A DNA stretch of 64,000 bases from Paraburkholderia bannensis (GTDB lineage: Bacteria > Pseudomonadota > Gammaproteobacteria > Burkholderiales > Burkholderiaceae): the NCBI RefSeq assembly GCF_014200455.1, contig NZ_JACHBW010000015.1:124001-188000 (forward strand). Direction: 5' to 3'. Positions 1 to 7,576 of the stretch are shown in pieces; positions within the stretch are counted from its first letter, which is position 1, and every line of letters starts with the position of its first letter. A program made the translations under genes and the position numbers. A model generated the notes under the pieces. That model was not told the origin of the DNA. It saw nothing but the letters and a program-made list of their open reading frames with translations, and did not search any database.

Positions 1-675
1 GGGCGCGGCGGCCGTTGCCGGGACTGCGGACGAAGCGATCGGTGCTTTGCTTGCGCCCGCAACCGCCTTCGCCTGCGTCATGCCTTGCTCGAAGAAGCCG
101 GGCAGTCCCTTGCCGCGCGAAAGCGTGGGATCGGCGGGGCAGGGCGCGAAACGCGGGTCGAGCTTCGCGGCAGGGTCCAGCGACACTGCCCCCGCCATCG
201 TATTGGCGGGGGCCTGCGCAAGCATGCGTTGCGCGATCAGCGCGCCTTCGTCCGTACCGACCGCAATCGGCGCGAAGTACTGGCTCGACGCCTCCTGGCG
301 TTCGAGCTGATGGCTGAGGGCTTCGGCATCGCTGTAGAGCTTGTGGCAGGTCTCGGTTTTGACCGCCGCGAGGTTGGTGGCGTAGCGCTCCTTGTCCACG
401 CCCACTACCAGCGCGCCGTGATGCGCGAGTGCGTCGGCGCGGGTCTGGTCGTCGGCGTTCCAGTGCTCGCCTGCGGAGAACAGCACGGTGAAACCGCGCA
501 TCCCGCCGATCGGGCGCGTCACGGCGACATCGCCATAGCGGCCGCCGGACACATGCGTGACGGCGCTATGCGCCGGAGCCTCGGTTGCATGGGCCAGGGT
601 TGCGCCGAGCGCGAGCAATACTGCGCCCGCCGCCGCGACAGTCGCGCGCGGCAGCGAGAAAATACGATGAATCAT
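1..675 (-). CDS. acvB: AcvB/VirJ family periplasmic protein (3' end outside window)
   Basis: Reading the minus strand from ATG 673-675 gives an open frame that runs off the left edge, so only about 225 N-terminal residues are present. It begins MIHRIFSLPRA, followed by an alanine-rich hydrophobic stretch that looks like a Sec signal peptide ending near AHA. The mature part has the VSGGRYGDVAVTRP and TVLFSAGEHWN segments typical of AcvB/VirJ proteins. In other proteobacteria this family sits next to lysyl-phosphatidylglycerol synthase genes and is thought to hydrolyse or manage lysyl-PG in the periplasm. The start overlaps the mprF stop in an ATGA, indicating translational coupling. Family call is firm; the biochemical role is inferred from relatives. 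Confidence 0.85.
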   Translation of the reverse strand, partial: MIHRIFSLPRATVAAAGAVLLALGATLAHATEAPAHSAVTHVSGGRYGDVAVTRPIGGMRGFTVLFSAGEHWNADDQTRADALAHHGALVVGVDKERYATNLAAVKTETCHKLYSDAEALSHQLERQEASSQYFAPIAVGTDEGALIAQRMLAQAPANTMAGAVSLDPAAKLDPRFAPCPADPTLSRGKGLPGFFEQGMTQAKAVAGASKAPIASSAVPATAAAP

Positions 676-3284
676 GAACGCCAGCCTCCTGCCAGCAACG
701 AAAGATCTGCGAGGGTGATGAACACGCTCATCGAGCCCGAGGCGGCCAGATAACGCGGTTCCCAGCGCGGCGCGAACTTGTTCTTGAAGCCGCGCAGCCC
801 CCGGAAGTTGTAGAACTTGCCGCCGAAACGCCAGATCAGCCCGGCCAGACGGTGCCACGACGACGCCAGCGGCGTCGGCCCCATGCCGGAAAGCGGCGCC
901 ATGCCGAGCGAGAGCGACTGATACCCGGCGGCCTTCAGATGCAGCGCAAGCTGAGTGAACAGATACTCCATCGCGTAGCCCGAAGCTCCCGGCAGATGGC
1001 GCATGACGCCGACCGTCGCGTCGGTGTTCAGATCGGTCGTCATGAAGGTGACGAAGGCCAGCGGCGCGCCGTTCTGGCGCACCAGCAGCACGTGCTGCGC
1101 GGCGAGGTAATCGTCCTCGAACGCAGCCACCGAAAAGCTCTTTTCGCGCGCTTCGCGGTCTTCGAGCCAGGCGTCCGAGATCGCGCGCAGAACCGGCAGG
1201 CTGTCGGCCATCTGGGCGGGTTCGATGTTCTCGAAGGTGAAGCCGTCGCGCTCGCCGCGCTTGAGCGCGTAGCGCAGATGCGCGCGCTGCGGGCCTTTCA
1301 GATCGAATTCCTGCAGCATCACGCGCGCTTCTTCGCCGAGCTTCATCAGCGTGAGGCCGGCGTCGAGGTAGAGCGGCAGGGCGTCGGCGCGTACCTGATA
1401 GAACGCGGCGCGGCCGCCGTGCGTGTGCGCGAGCGAGACGAATTCGCGGATCAGCGCGGGCCATTCTTCGCGCGGGCCCACGGGATCGTGCAGCGCCGCC
1501 CAGGTGCGGCCGCGCTTGGCGTACATCAGGAAGGCGTTGCGCGACTGCGAGAACAGGAAACTCTTGTCGCCCATCAGCGCGAGGCCCGCATCGCTGCGTT
1601 CCTGTGCGCGCACGATGCGCGCGGCTTCGGCCAGGTCTTCGCTGGCGGGCATCACGAAGCGGCCTGCCGCCGGGCGTAGCAACTGCCACGAGGCCAGCGC
1701 CGCGGCGAACACACCCGCGCCGAGCGTGGCGCGCAGCGCACGCGGCGCGCGTTCGTCAAAGGCGAATTGCCACCACAGATGCTGCGAGTAATCGACGTCG
1801 CGGAACGCGAACAGCAGCACCCACACGGCCAGCGCGATCACGCAGCCAACCGAGGCGAGCCACGCGGGCGTGAAGGTTTCCTTGAACAGCGAGGAATGGC
1901 GATTGAAACGGCCGCGCGTGGCGATCAGCAGCGCGATCAGCACGCACAGCACGCCCGCTTCCACAAACGCGAGGCCCTTGGTGAGCGAGAGCGCGAGGTT
2001 GGCCACGGCGAGAATGAGCGCGACCCACCATGCGGCGTCGAGGCGGCGTAGCAGGCCGCGTGCAACGAACAGCAACAGCACGCCAAAGATGCTGCCGAGA
2101 AGTTGCGAGCTTTCAAGCACCCACAGCGGCAGGAAGGTCTGCAGCAGGGCGATGCGCTTGGCGAATGCGGGCGTCGCGCCCGAAATCACCAGCATGCTGC
2201 CCGTCACGAAGGTGACGATGGCGAGGAACAGCGGAGCGAGTTGCGAGACGCCGTCCGCGCCGCGTCTGGCGAAATTGGTGTTGAGCGGGTTCTTGAGCGC
2301 GCGGCCTTCGAACACGGCCAGCAGCCCCGCCGAGAGGGCGAGCGGCGCGCCGAAATAGATCGCGCGATAGGCCAGCAGAGCGGCGAACACTTTCGAGCCC
2401 GGCACGCTGGAACCGAGCGCGAACACCATCGCCGCTTCGAATACGCCGATGCCGCCGGGCGTATGGCCGATCAGGCCCAGCAGCATGGCGGCGGTGTAGA
2501 CAGTCAGGAAATCGGTGAAATCGAGTTGCGCATGCGGCATCACCGACCACAGCGCGAGGCCCGCGCCCACCACGTCGAGCGCGGCGAGCAGCAGTTGCGC
2601 GACGAGATCGCGGCGCGCCGGCACCGTGAAGCGCAGCCAGGCGCGTTTAAAGGGCTCAATCTCGCGCGCGCGGGCCGGGCAGGCGACGACCATCGCCGCG
2701 CCGAGCGCGAGCACGATGCCGCCGATCCAGCGCAGCGCGTCGGGCGTGAGGTGCAGGAGGCCCGAGAGCGTATCGGCGGAGGCGAGCATGCCGATGGCCG
2801 TCATCAGCGCGAGGGCGATGGCGAGCGTCACGCTCGTAAACACCGTCATGCGGCCGATCTGCGCGGCGGTGACGCCGTCCGGGCCATAGACCCGGCAGCG
2901 CACCGCGCCGCCCGTGAGCGCGCCGAAGCCCGTCACATTGCCCAGCGCCGAGCCGGCGATCGCGCCGACCCACAGCGCGCCGCGCGAGACGCGTGCGCCA
3001 AGATAGCGCAGGCCGACCGCATCGCGGCCGACGAGGGCGATGAAGCTGAGCGCCGTGGCGCCGAGCGCGCCGGTCCATTGTCGCGGGGTCAGTTGCCAGA
3101 GCTGGCGGATCACCGAACGGTAGTCCACCGCTTTGGACAGGTGCTGAAACACGATCAGCAGCAGTGCGCAGATGCCGAGTGCCAGCGCCGGCGCCGCGAA
3201 GCGCTGCAGGCGCATGACGCGGGCGCGGCGGCGCAGCGCCACGACGGCGGCGCGCGCGAGGCGCGAAGGAGGCGATTGGAACAT
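672..3284 (-). CDS. mprF: Bifunctional lysylphosphatidylglycerol flippase/synthetase MprF
   Basis: An 870-residue protein with a long multi-helix N-terminal half (flippase/UPF0104 type, about residues 25-520) and a soluble C-terminal DUF2156/GNAT-like lysyltransferase domain (about 540-860). Recognisable pieces are GHTPGGIGVFEA in the membrane half and MGDKSFLFSQSRNAFLMYAK, then FKNKFAPRWEPRYLA, in the synthase half. It would transfer lysine from Lys-tRNA to phosphatidylglycerol and move the product to the outer leaflet, lowering surface charge and raising resistance to cationic peptides. The length matches the family (about 840-880). The stop overlaps the acvB start, so the two form an operon. 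Very high confidence in the family. Confidence 0.95.
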   Translation of the reverse strand: MFQSPPSRLARAAVVALRRRARVMRLQRFAAPALALGICALLLIVFQHLSKAVDYRSVIRQLWQLTPRQWTGALGATALSFIALVGRDAVGLRYLGARVSRGALWVGAIAGSALGNVTGFGALTGGAVRCRVYGPDGVTAAQIGRMTVFTSVTLAIALALMTAIGMLASADTLSGLLHLTPDALRWIGGIVLALGAAMVVACPARAREIEPFKRAWLRFTVPARRDLVAQLLLAALDVVGAGLALWSVMPHAQLDFTDFLTVYTAAMLLGLIGHTPGGIGVFEAAMVFALGSSVPGSKVFAALLAYRAIYFGAPLALSAGLLAVFEGRALKNPLNTNFARRGADGVSQLAPLFLAIVTFVTGSMLVISGATPAFAKRIALLQTFLPLWVLESSQLLGSIFGVLLLFVARGLLRRLDAAWWVALILAVANLALSLTKGLAFVEAGVLCVLIALLIATRGRFNRHSSLFKETFTPAWLASVGCVIALAVWVLLFAFRDVDYSQHLWWQFAFDERAPRALRATLGAGVFAAALASWQLLRPAAGRFVMPASEDLAEAARIVRAQERSDAGLALMGDKSFLFSQSRNAFLMYAKRGRTWAALHDPVGPREEWPALIREFVSLAHTHGGRAAFYQVRADALPLYLDAGLTLMKLGEEARVMLQEFDLKGPQRAHLRYALKRGERDGFTFENIEPAQMADSLPVLRAISDAWLEDREAREKSFSVAAFEDDYLAAQHVLLVRQNGAPLAFVTFMTTDLNTDATVGVMRHLPGASGYAMEYLFTQLALHLKAAGYQSLSLGMAPLSGMGPTPLASSWHRLAGLIWRFGGKFYNFRGLRGFKNKFAPRWEPRYLAASGSMSVFITLADLSLLAGGWRS

Positions 3285-3951
3285 GGGTCGGTCCGGCGGA
3301 TTCCCGGATGCCGCCTTGGCGCCGTGCTGGCGTCCCCCGGGGCGACATCCTAGTTGGACGTTACGTTGCGGGCGGCGGACCAGACGGGCGGACCGCTGCG
3401 GCCGAGCGAAAACGTAAACGTTTGGTAAATGACTGGTAATGCAGCAAACGCGCGGGGCGTCTGGACGGTTGACTACGTAGTTAAAGAATCATCAAACGGG
3501 TTCGGATGAAAAATTCACCACTTTGAAGCGCGAGGCTGGCATTTTACGCATGCCCCTTCTGCTTTTGAGCGATTCACGCGCGACTTATCCGAATCTTCAC
3601 GTTTGCAAACGAAACGGATATTCGTCGCGGGTAGTGACGGGGCCGGGCGCGAAGTTGAATCCGTCATGCTAGCGACGTCTCAATTGGCGAGGTGCTTCGC
3701 ACAGACGCAGGGCGTCGGGGCGGCCATTGCATCGCCGCGCGACCCTATGCTTTACGGCAGCCGCTAACCCTTTCTGAATCCGCTGTTACCAAATCGAGAC
3801 ACACTTTTTAATTCTTTTACTTCGCGTCGCGGTGGAGTTAGTCTGATTCAGTCAAGAGATGTGAACTGCGCCTGGGATCCAGCGATATGCGATCCCGCAA
3901 AAGGTCTTGCATCGGACCGGGGCACGAACTCCGGTCGACAAGGAGAATGAC
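3285..3951. other. Intergenic region between mprF and porin (667 bp)
   Basis: No convincing gene. It carries the divergent promoters of mprF and the downstream porin. Two local symmetries stand out: AAACGTAAACGTTTGG near 3411-3425, containing the palindrome AAACGTTT, and GTTTGCAAAC near 3602. An AT-richer stretch (about 3775-3830) just upstream of the porin leader is the most likely porin promoter zone. I could not assign a transcription factor to these sites. Confidence 0.4.
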
Positions 3952-5115
3952 GTGAAGAAACTCGCGTTGACTTCGCTTTCGCTCGTCGCGCTCGGCGCCG
4001 CCGGCGCAGTGCATGCCCAGACCAGTGTCACGCTCTACGGCACCATCGACACTTCGATTACCTACGTCAATCACGCCAACGGCGACAAGAATCTCTGGAC
4101 GCTCGGCAACAGCAGCTACGGCAATCTGTCGGGCTCGCGCTGGGGCATGAAGGGCGCCGAGGATCTGGGCGGCGGCCTCAAGGCGATCTTCCAGTTGGAG
4201 AGCGGCTTCAATCCGTCGACGGGGGCGTCGGCGCAGGGCGGGCGCCTGTTTGGCCGCCAGGCGTATGTTGGCCTGACTGCCGAGCAATATGGATCGCTCA
4301 CGCTCGGTCGCCAGTACGATCCGCTGATCGATCTGGTGCAGGGCATCACCGAGGATAACTACTTCGGCTCGGCATTCGCGACGGCTGGCGACGTCGACAA
4401 CTACGACAACAGCTTCCGCGTGAGCAACGCGGTCAAGTACACCACGCCCGTCTGGAATGGCCTGCAGGCCGCCGCGATGTACTCGTTCGGCGGGATCGCG
4501 GGCACGACCGGTTCCGAGCAGTCGTATTCGGCAGCTGTCGCCTATAACAACGGCCCGATCGCGGTCGCGGGCGGTTACTTCTACGCGGCCAATAGCCAGG
4601 CCGGCCTTGGCGTGCGCACGGATGGCTGGACCAGCACGTCGGACGGCACCTTCGACGGCCCGATCAATTCCGGCTATGCGAGCGCTCACTCACTTTCGAT
4701 CGCGCGAGCGGCGGCGCAATACTCGCTGGGCCTGTTTACGTTCGGGCTGGGCTACAGCAACGCGCAGTACGCGCCGGACGCGAGTTCGGTGTTCCGCGAT
4801 ACCGAGAAGTACAACACCGGTCAGGGTTTCATGAATTATCAGTTGAGTCCGGCATTGTTGCTGGGCCTGGGCTACAGCTATACGCACGCCAATGGCGATA
4901 CCAATGCCAATTACCATCAGGTGTCGATTGGCGCGGACTACAGTCTGTCCAAGCGCACCGATCTCTATATGACGGCAGCCTGGCAGCACGCGAGCGGCGA
5001 TCAGGGCGACGGCTCGGGTGGCTCGATGCCTGCCGAAGCGTCGATCGGCTCGTATGGCTATAACGGCACCGCGTCGCAGACCATGATCAACCTGGGTTTG
5101 CGCCACAAGTTCTGA
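3952..5115 (+). CDS. Outer-membrane porin (Gram-negative porin, OmpC-like, Burkholderiales type)
   Basis: A 387-residue beta-barrel porin. The chosen start is GTG, preceded by AAGGAG with about 6 bases spacing; it gives MKKLALTSLSL, a clean signal peptide ending in VHA before QTSVTLYG, the usual mature N-terminus of this family. The body has the SRWGMKGAEDLGGGLKA and FGRQAYVGL motifs of general diffusion porins, and the chain ends GLRHKF with the C-terminal Phe needed for BAM assembly. Expected to be a trimeric channel in the outer membrane for small solutes. It stands alone: the upstream gene is divergent and a perfect terminator follows. A second porin of the same family lies at 34288-35448. 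Confidence 0.95.
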   Translation: MKKLALTSLSLVALGAAGAVHAQTSVTLYGTIDTSITYVNHANGDKNLWTLGNSSYGNLSGSRWGMKGAEDLGGGLKAIFQLESGFNPSTGASAQGGRLFGRQAYVGLTAEQYGSLTLGRQYDPLIDLVQGITEDNYFGSAFATAGDVDNYDNSFRVSNAVKYTTPVWNGLQAAAMYSFGGIAGTTGSEQSYSAAVAYNNGPIAVAGGYFYAANSQAGLGVRTDGWTSTSDGTFDGPINSGYASAHSLSIARAAAQYSLGLFTFGLGYSNAQYAPDASSVFRDTEKYNTGQGFMNYQLSPALLLGLGYSYTHANGDTNANYHQVSIGADYSLSKRTDLYMTAAWQHASGDQGDGSGGSMPAEASIGSYGYNGTASQTMINLGLRHKF

Positions 5116-5146
5116 CGACAGCCGCGCCACGCAGAACAGTCCAGTC

Positions 5147-5186
5147 ACGCCGGGCGCGCCGATTCAGGCGCGCCCGGCGTTTTTTC
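5147..5186 (+). terminator. Rho-independent terminator of the first porin
   Basis: Perfect 14-bp stem (arms 5147-5160 and 5167-5180) with a 6-base loop GATTCA, followed by a run of T from 5180. It lies 31 bases after the porin stop. Confidence 0.9.
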
Positions 5187-5210
5187 ATGACGGGCGCGGG
5201 CTGCCGGGAG

Positions 5211-5651
5211 CTAGCGCGCCCGGCGCAGCGTCAGCCGCGGCAGACAGAAAAAGCGCGTCACGTAGCGCTCGATGATCCAACGCGCGCTGGCCAGCGGTGG
5301 CCGCCAGGCGCAGGTAATCGTGACGCGCGCGGTGGTGAGTTCGTTATCGGATAGCGCGTCGGCGCACGCATCGCTGCTCAGCCAGAGCCGCTCGCCGCGC
5401 AGCACGCGCAGGGTCTCGCCCGGATTCAGCCAATGGTCGTAAGGCGAGCGTGCGCGCGTGAGCCAGATGCGCGAGCCGTGGACGCGCACGGTGCTGTCGG
5501 CGGCGACGCGCCACGTGAGCGTCTGTCCGGCAGGCACGGCGAAGTGGATCGATTGCGCAGGTAGCGCGGCATCGAGCGGGAAGCGGTCGAAGCGCTCAAG
5601 TCTCAATGCGGAGCAGGCGCCGGCGGCGTCCTGCTGTGAAGCTTGATCCAT
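5211..5651 (-). CDS. DUF2917 family protein
   Basis: A 146-residue protein beginning MDQASQQDAAGA. The start was chosen because GGAG lies 8 bases upstream of this ATG. The central part (about residues 28-90: FAVPAGQTLTWRV, GSRIWLTRARSPYDHWLNPGETLRV, GERLWLSSD) is the small beta-rich DUF2917 fold common in Burkholderiales. The C-terminus, rich in Arg and Trp (CAWRPPLASARW), is less conserved. There is no signal peptide or membrane segment. Function is unknown; related genes are often found beside LysR regulators, but none is adjacent here. The gene lies downstream of a strong promoter and an intrinsic terminator (5703-5901) that may form its leader. Confidence 0.75.
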   Translation of the reverse strand: MDQASQQDAAGACSALRLERFDRFPLDAALPAQSIHFAVPAGQTLTWRVAADSTVRVHGSRIWLTRARSPYDHWLNPGETLRVLRGERLWLSSDACADALSDNELTTARVTITCAWRPPLASARWIIERYVTRFFCLPRLTLRRAR

Positions 5652-5702
5652 CGTGTTCTCCATTTCTGAAGCCGACGGACGGAGCGCTACTTCTGCCACC
5701 CA

Positions 5703-5735
5703 CAAATCAAAAAGCCCCGTCGAATCGGCGGGGCT
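5703..5735 (-). terminator. Intrinsic terminator on minus strand, upstream of the DUF2917 gene
   Basis: On the minus strand, AGCCCCGCCG pairs with CGACGGGGCT (stem 5713-5721 with 5727-5735, one G-T wobble) and is followed by TTTTTGATTT. It lies 5' of the DUF2917 gene and 3' of the promoter at 5872-5901, so it ends a short transcript or acts as an attenuator. Confidence 0.75.
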
Positions 5736-5866
5736 TGTGGTTTGCGTAACGACAGACTGCCTGGATTGCCTATACGCACACATTCCCCCGTGCAATGCCA
5801 TGTTTTGGCATATGCCACGGGCGATGGGTCGCGGTCGTGTGGGGAAGGGTGGCAAAGGTGTGCATG
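5705..5866 (-). ncRNA. Candidate small structured RNA (about 160 nt)
   Basis: A near-consensus promoter (TTGACA, 18-bp spacer, TACATT) at 5872-5901 and an intrinsic terminator at 5703-5735 bracket about 160 bases with no credible reading frame. Inside is a strong two-part hairpin: CCCGTG pairs with CACGGG (5816-5821 with 5787-5792) and, within it, ATGCCA pairs with TGGCAT (5806-5811 with 5795-5800) around a 5-base loop. I do not recognise the family. The alternative is a regulatory leader of the DUF2917 gene starting at 5651. Confidence 0.5.
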
Positions 5867-5871
5867 AATCG

Positions 5872-5901
5872 AATGTACGGGGACAGTGTTTGCGCTGTCA
5901 A
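5872..5901 (-). promoter_or_regulatory. Sigma-70-type promoter reading leftward
   Basis: Minus strand: a consensus -35 TTGACA (5896-5901), 18-bp spacer, then a -10 TACATT (5872-5877, four of six matches). Predicted start near 5865. It drives the candidate RNA at 5705-5866 and possibly the DUF2917 gene. Confidence 0.65.
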
Positions 5902-6108
5902 CAGAATTCCCCCGAGCCTTCCGGACTGCCATGCAAAATGCAAACAACCGTTCGCGCCGACCAGGATTGAACCGGTCGTGAACCGCTTATGAACCGCTTT
6001 TGAGCCGCTTGTGCCCCTCTTGCCGCGCGCTCGTGTTTGGTACAGCATGAATGCTTTGCAGTGACCCGCCGGAATGTATCGAAGACACCGCAGAGCAATC
6101 ATTGTTTT

Positions 6109-6123
6109 TGATATATCACATAC
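6109..6123. promoter_or_regulatory. Predicted GntR operator, copy 1
   Basis: The 15-base string TGATATATCACATAC, containing the palindrome TGATATATCA (6109-6118), occurs upstream of the small ORF/gntR unit and again at 7525-7539 upstream of frc. In both places an ATTGAT follows within about 10 bases. The only regulator encoded between the two copies is a FadR-type GntR protein, whose family typically binds short AT-centred palindromes. The link to this regulator is inferred. Confidence 0.6.
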
Positions 6124-6155
6124 AGAATATTGATTTTTGTCGCGACGCAGCATAT

Positions 6156-6180
6156 GATTGAGTCATTCAATGACTCAATC
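6156..6180. promoter_or_regulatory. Perfect 25-bp palindrome in the leader of the small ORF
   Basis: Arms GATTGAGTCATT (6156-6167) and AATGACTCAATC (6169-6180) flank a single C. It lies 14 bases before the ATG at 6195 and covers the region just ahead of the ribosome-binding GGAG. A one-base centre favours a protein operator over an RNA hairpin. It differs in sequence from the TGATATATCA site 40 bp upstream, so a second regulator or an alternative element may act here. Confidence 0.6.
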
Positions 6181-6194
6181 TTGCGGAGCTTCAA

Positions 6195-6419
6195 ATGGAT
6201 CTCGTCTCTCTCGCACTCTTCGGCGCAGCCGTGGTGGGTTTAGGTGCGGCTGCAACGGTTATGATCGCCAAATGGCTGCCGCAGTCGGCCATCGATCAGG
6301 CTGGCCAGCACGGGCGCTTTGCGGGATTGGGCGAAGCGCCACTCGCGCAGCCGGTTCGCCAGCCAGTCCGTTCGCACCTCGGTCCCAAGGTTGGGGCGCA
6401 GGTGGGCCGAGTTGGCTGA
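6195..6419 (+). CDS. Small single-pass membrane protein, unknown function
   Basis: A 74-residue protein starting MDLVSLALFGAAVVGLGAAA: one N-terminal transmembrane helix (about residues 3-27) and a basic, Gly/Gln-rich cytoplasmic or periplasmic tail. GGAG lies 9 bases upstream of the ATG, directly after a perfect palindrome, and the frame ends 49 bases before gntR, so both are probably co-transcribed under the TGATATATCA site. I do not recognise a family. It could be a short regulatory or transport-accessory peptide of the oxalate-type cluster. The regulatory signals around it support a real gene, but a non-coding leader cannot be excluded. Confidence 0.5.
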   Translation: MDLVSLALFGAAVVGLGAAATVMIAKWLPQSAIDQAGQHGRFAGLGEAPLAQPVRQPVRSHLGPKVGAQVGRVG

Positions 6420-6468
6420 GCAGGCTGGGGCGGCAAAGAAGAGTCAATGAAGGGTAAAAGGGCAATGA

Positions 6469-7197
6469 ATGTCGTCAGAGCACACTGAAGCTGTCGCCAC
6501 CCGGGACGCCGCGCCGCTTACGCTGGCGCTGCAGCCCATCAATGCCACGCTGAGCCTGCGCGATCAGGCTTATGCGATGTTGCGCCAGGCCATCGCCGAC
6601 GCGGACATTTATCAGTCGCGCGAAGAAATCCGTCTGGACGAGCGCGTGCTGAGCGAAACGCTTGGCGTGAGTCGCACGCCCGTGCGCGAAGCCATGACGC
6701 TGCTGGAGCAGGAAGGTTTTCTGCGCATGGTGCCGCGCCGCGGCATCTATATCGTGCGCAAGAACAAGCGCGAAATCGTCGAGATGATCCAGATGTGGGC
6801 CGCGCTGGAAAGCATGGCCGCACGTCTCGCAACGCTGCACGCCACAGACGAGGAAATCGCCCGGCTGCGCCACATGTTCGACGCCTTCCGCGACAGCACG
6901 CCGGCCGAGCATATCGCCGAATACTCGGATGCCAATATCGCTTTCCATCAGGCGATCGTCGAACTGTCGAAGTCGCAGATCATTCTGGACACGATCAAGA
7001 ACATCTTCGTGCACGTGCGCGCGATCCGCCGTATGACGATCTCGCAGAGCGACCGTGCATCGCGTTCGATCGTGGATCATCTGCGCATCATCGAGGCACT
7101 GGAGAAGCGTGACACCGAACTCGCCGAGCGCCTCGTGCGACAGCATTCCCTCGATCTTGCGGTCTATGTGGAGAAGAACTGCGATTTCCTCGATTGA
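6469..7197 (+). CDS. GntR family transcriptional regulator (FadR/FCD subfamily)
   Basis: A 242-residue regulator. The N-terminal winged helix (about residues 28-100) contains the classic recognition region VLSETLGVSRTPVREAMTLL followed by the wing RMVPRRGIYIV. The C-terminal FCD ligand-binding domain (about 105-230) carries the metal-binding residues expected of the family (Asp in YSDANIAFHQAI plus later His residues). AAGGG lies 6 bases before the ATG. It sits between two copies of a palindromic site, one before its own transcription unit and one before frc, so it probably controls both, with an acyl or dicarboxylic acid as ligand. A terminator follows directly. Confidence 0.92.
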   Translation: MSSEHTEAVATRDAAPLTLALQPINATLSLRDQAYAMLRQAIADADIYQSREEIRLDERVLSETLGVSRTPVREAMTLLEQEGFLRMVPRRGIYIVRKNKREIVEMIQMWAALESMAARLATLHATDEEIARLRHMFDAFRDSTPAEHIAEYSDANIAFHQAIVELSKSQIILDTIKNIFVHVRAIRRMTISQSDRASRSIVDHLRIIEALEKRDTELAERLVRQHSLDLAVYVEKNCDFLD

Positions 7198-7238
7198 TTG
7201 AGATTGCGGCGCGAAGCTGGCGCCCGCGCTTTGCGAAC

Positions 7239-7268
7239 AACGGGAGACCATCGGGTCTCCCGTTTTCG
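7239..7268 (+). terminator. Terminator of the gntR unit
   Basis: AACGGGAGACC (7239-7249) pairs perfectly with GGTCTCCCGTT (7254-7264) around a 4-base loop; TTTT and T-rich sequence follow. It separates the regulator from the frc transcription unit. Confidence 0.85.
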
Positions 7269-7576
7269 TTTGCGGAGAGCTTGCGGGCCGGCATGTCGCT
7301 CAGCGCATTGGTCAGAACTTTATGCGCATCAAGGCCCTTGACCGAGGCAGCGGCGATCGCATCCCGCACACCAAATCTGAAATATCTCCCCTCAAAAACG
7401 TCAGGGTTTTCCCGTGTCTGGGGCGCAGCAGTTCATCCTCCCTTCCGACAAAGCCGTACAGGAGAAGGCTGACAGCCTGTTTTGCCTGTCGTTTCAGCGG
7501 ATAAACCCGCTCTTGCCTCCTTGTGATATATCACATACCGTATTGATAAATGAGGCATCAAACAAGGAGACCTGAC
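7269..7576. other. Leader/promoter region of frc (308 bp)
   Basis: No gene is supported. The last 60 bases carry the palindrome at 7522-7535 and an AGGAGA ribosome site before the ATG at 7577. Nothing else was recognised. Confidence 0.45.
7522..7539. promoter_or_regulatory. Predicted GntR operator, copy 2, upstream of frc
   Basis: Perfect 14-bp palindrome TGTGATATATCACA (7522-7535), extended to ATAC. It shares TGATATATCACATAC with 6109-6123. It lies about 40 bases before the frc start, in the position of the core promoter, consistent with repression. Confidence 0.65.

Noticed and set aside
2103..3353. 416-residue plus-strand frame opposite mprF
   Set aside because: Arg/Glu/His-rich shadow of mprF; no ribosome site or domain.
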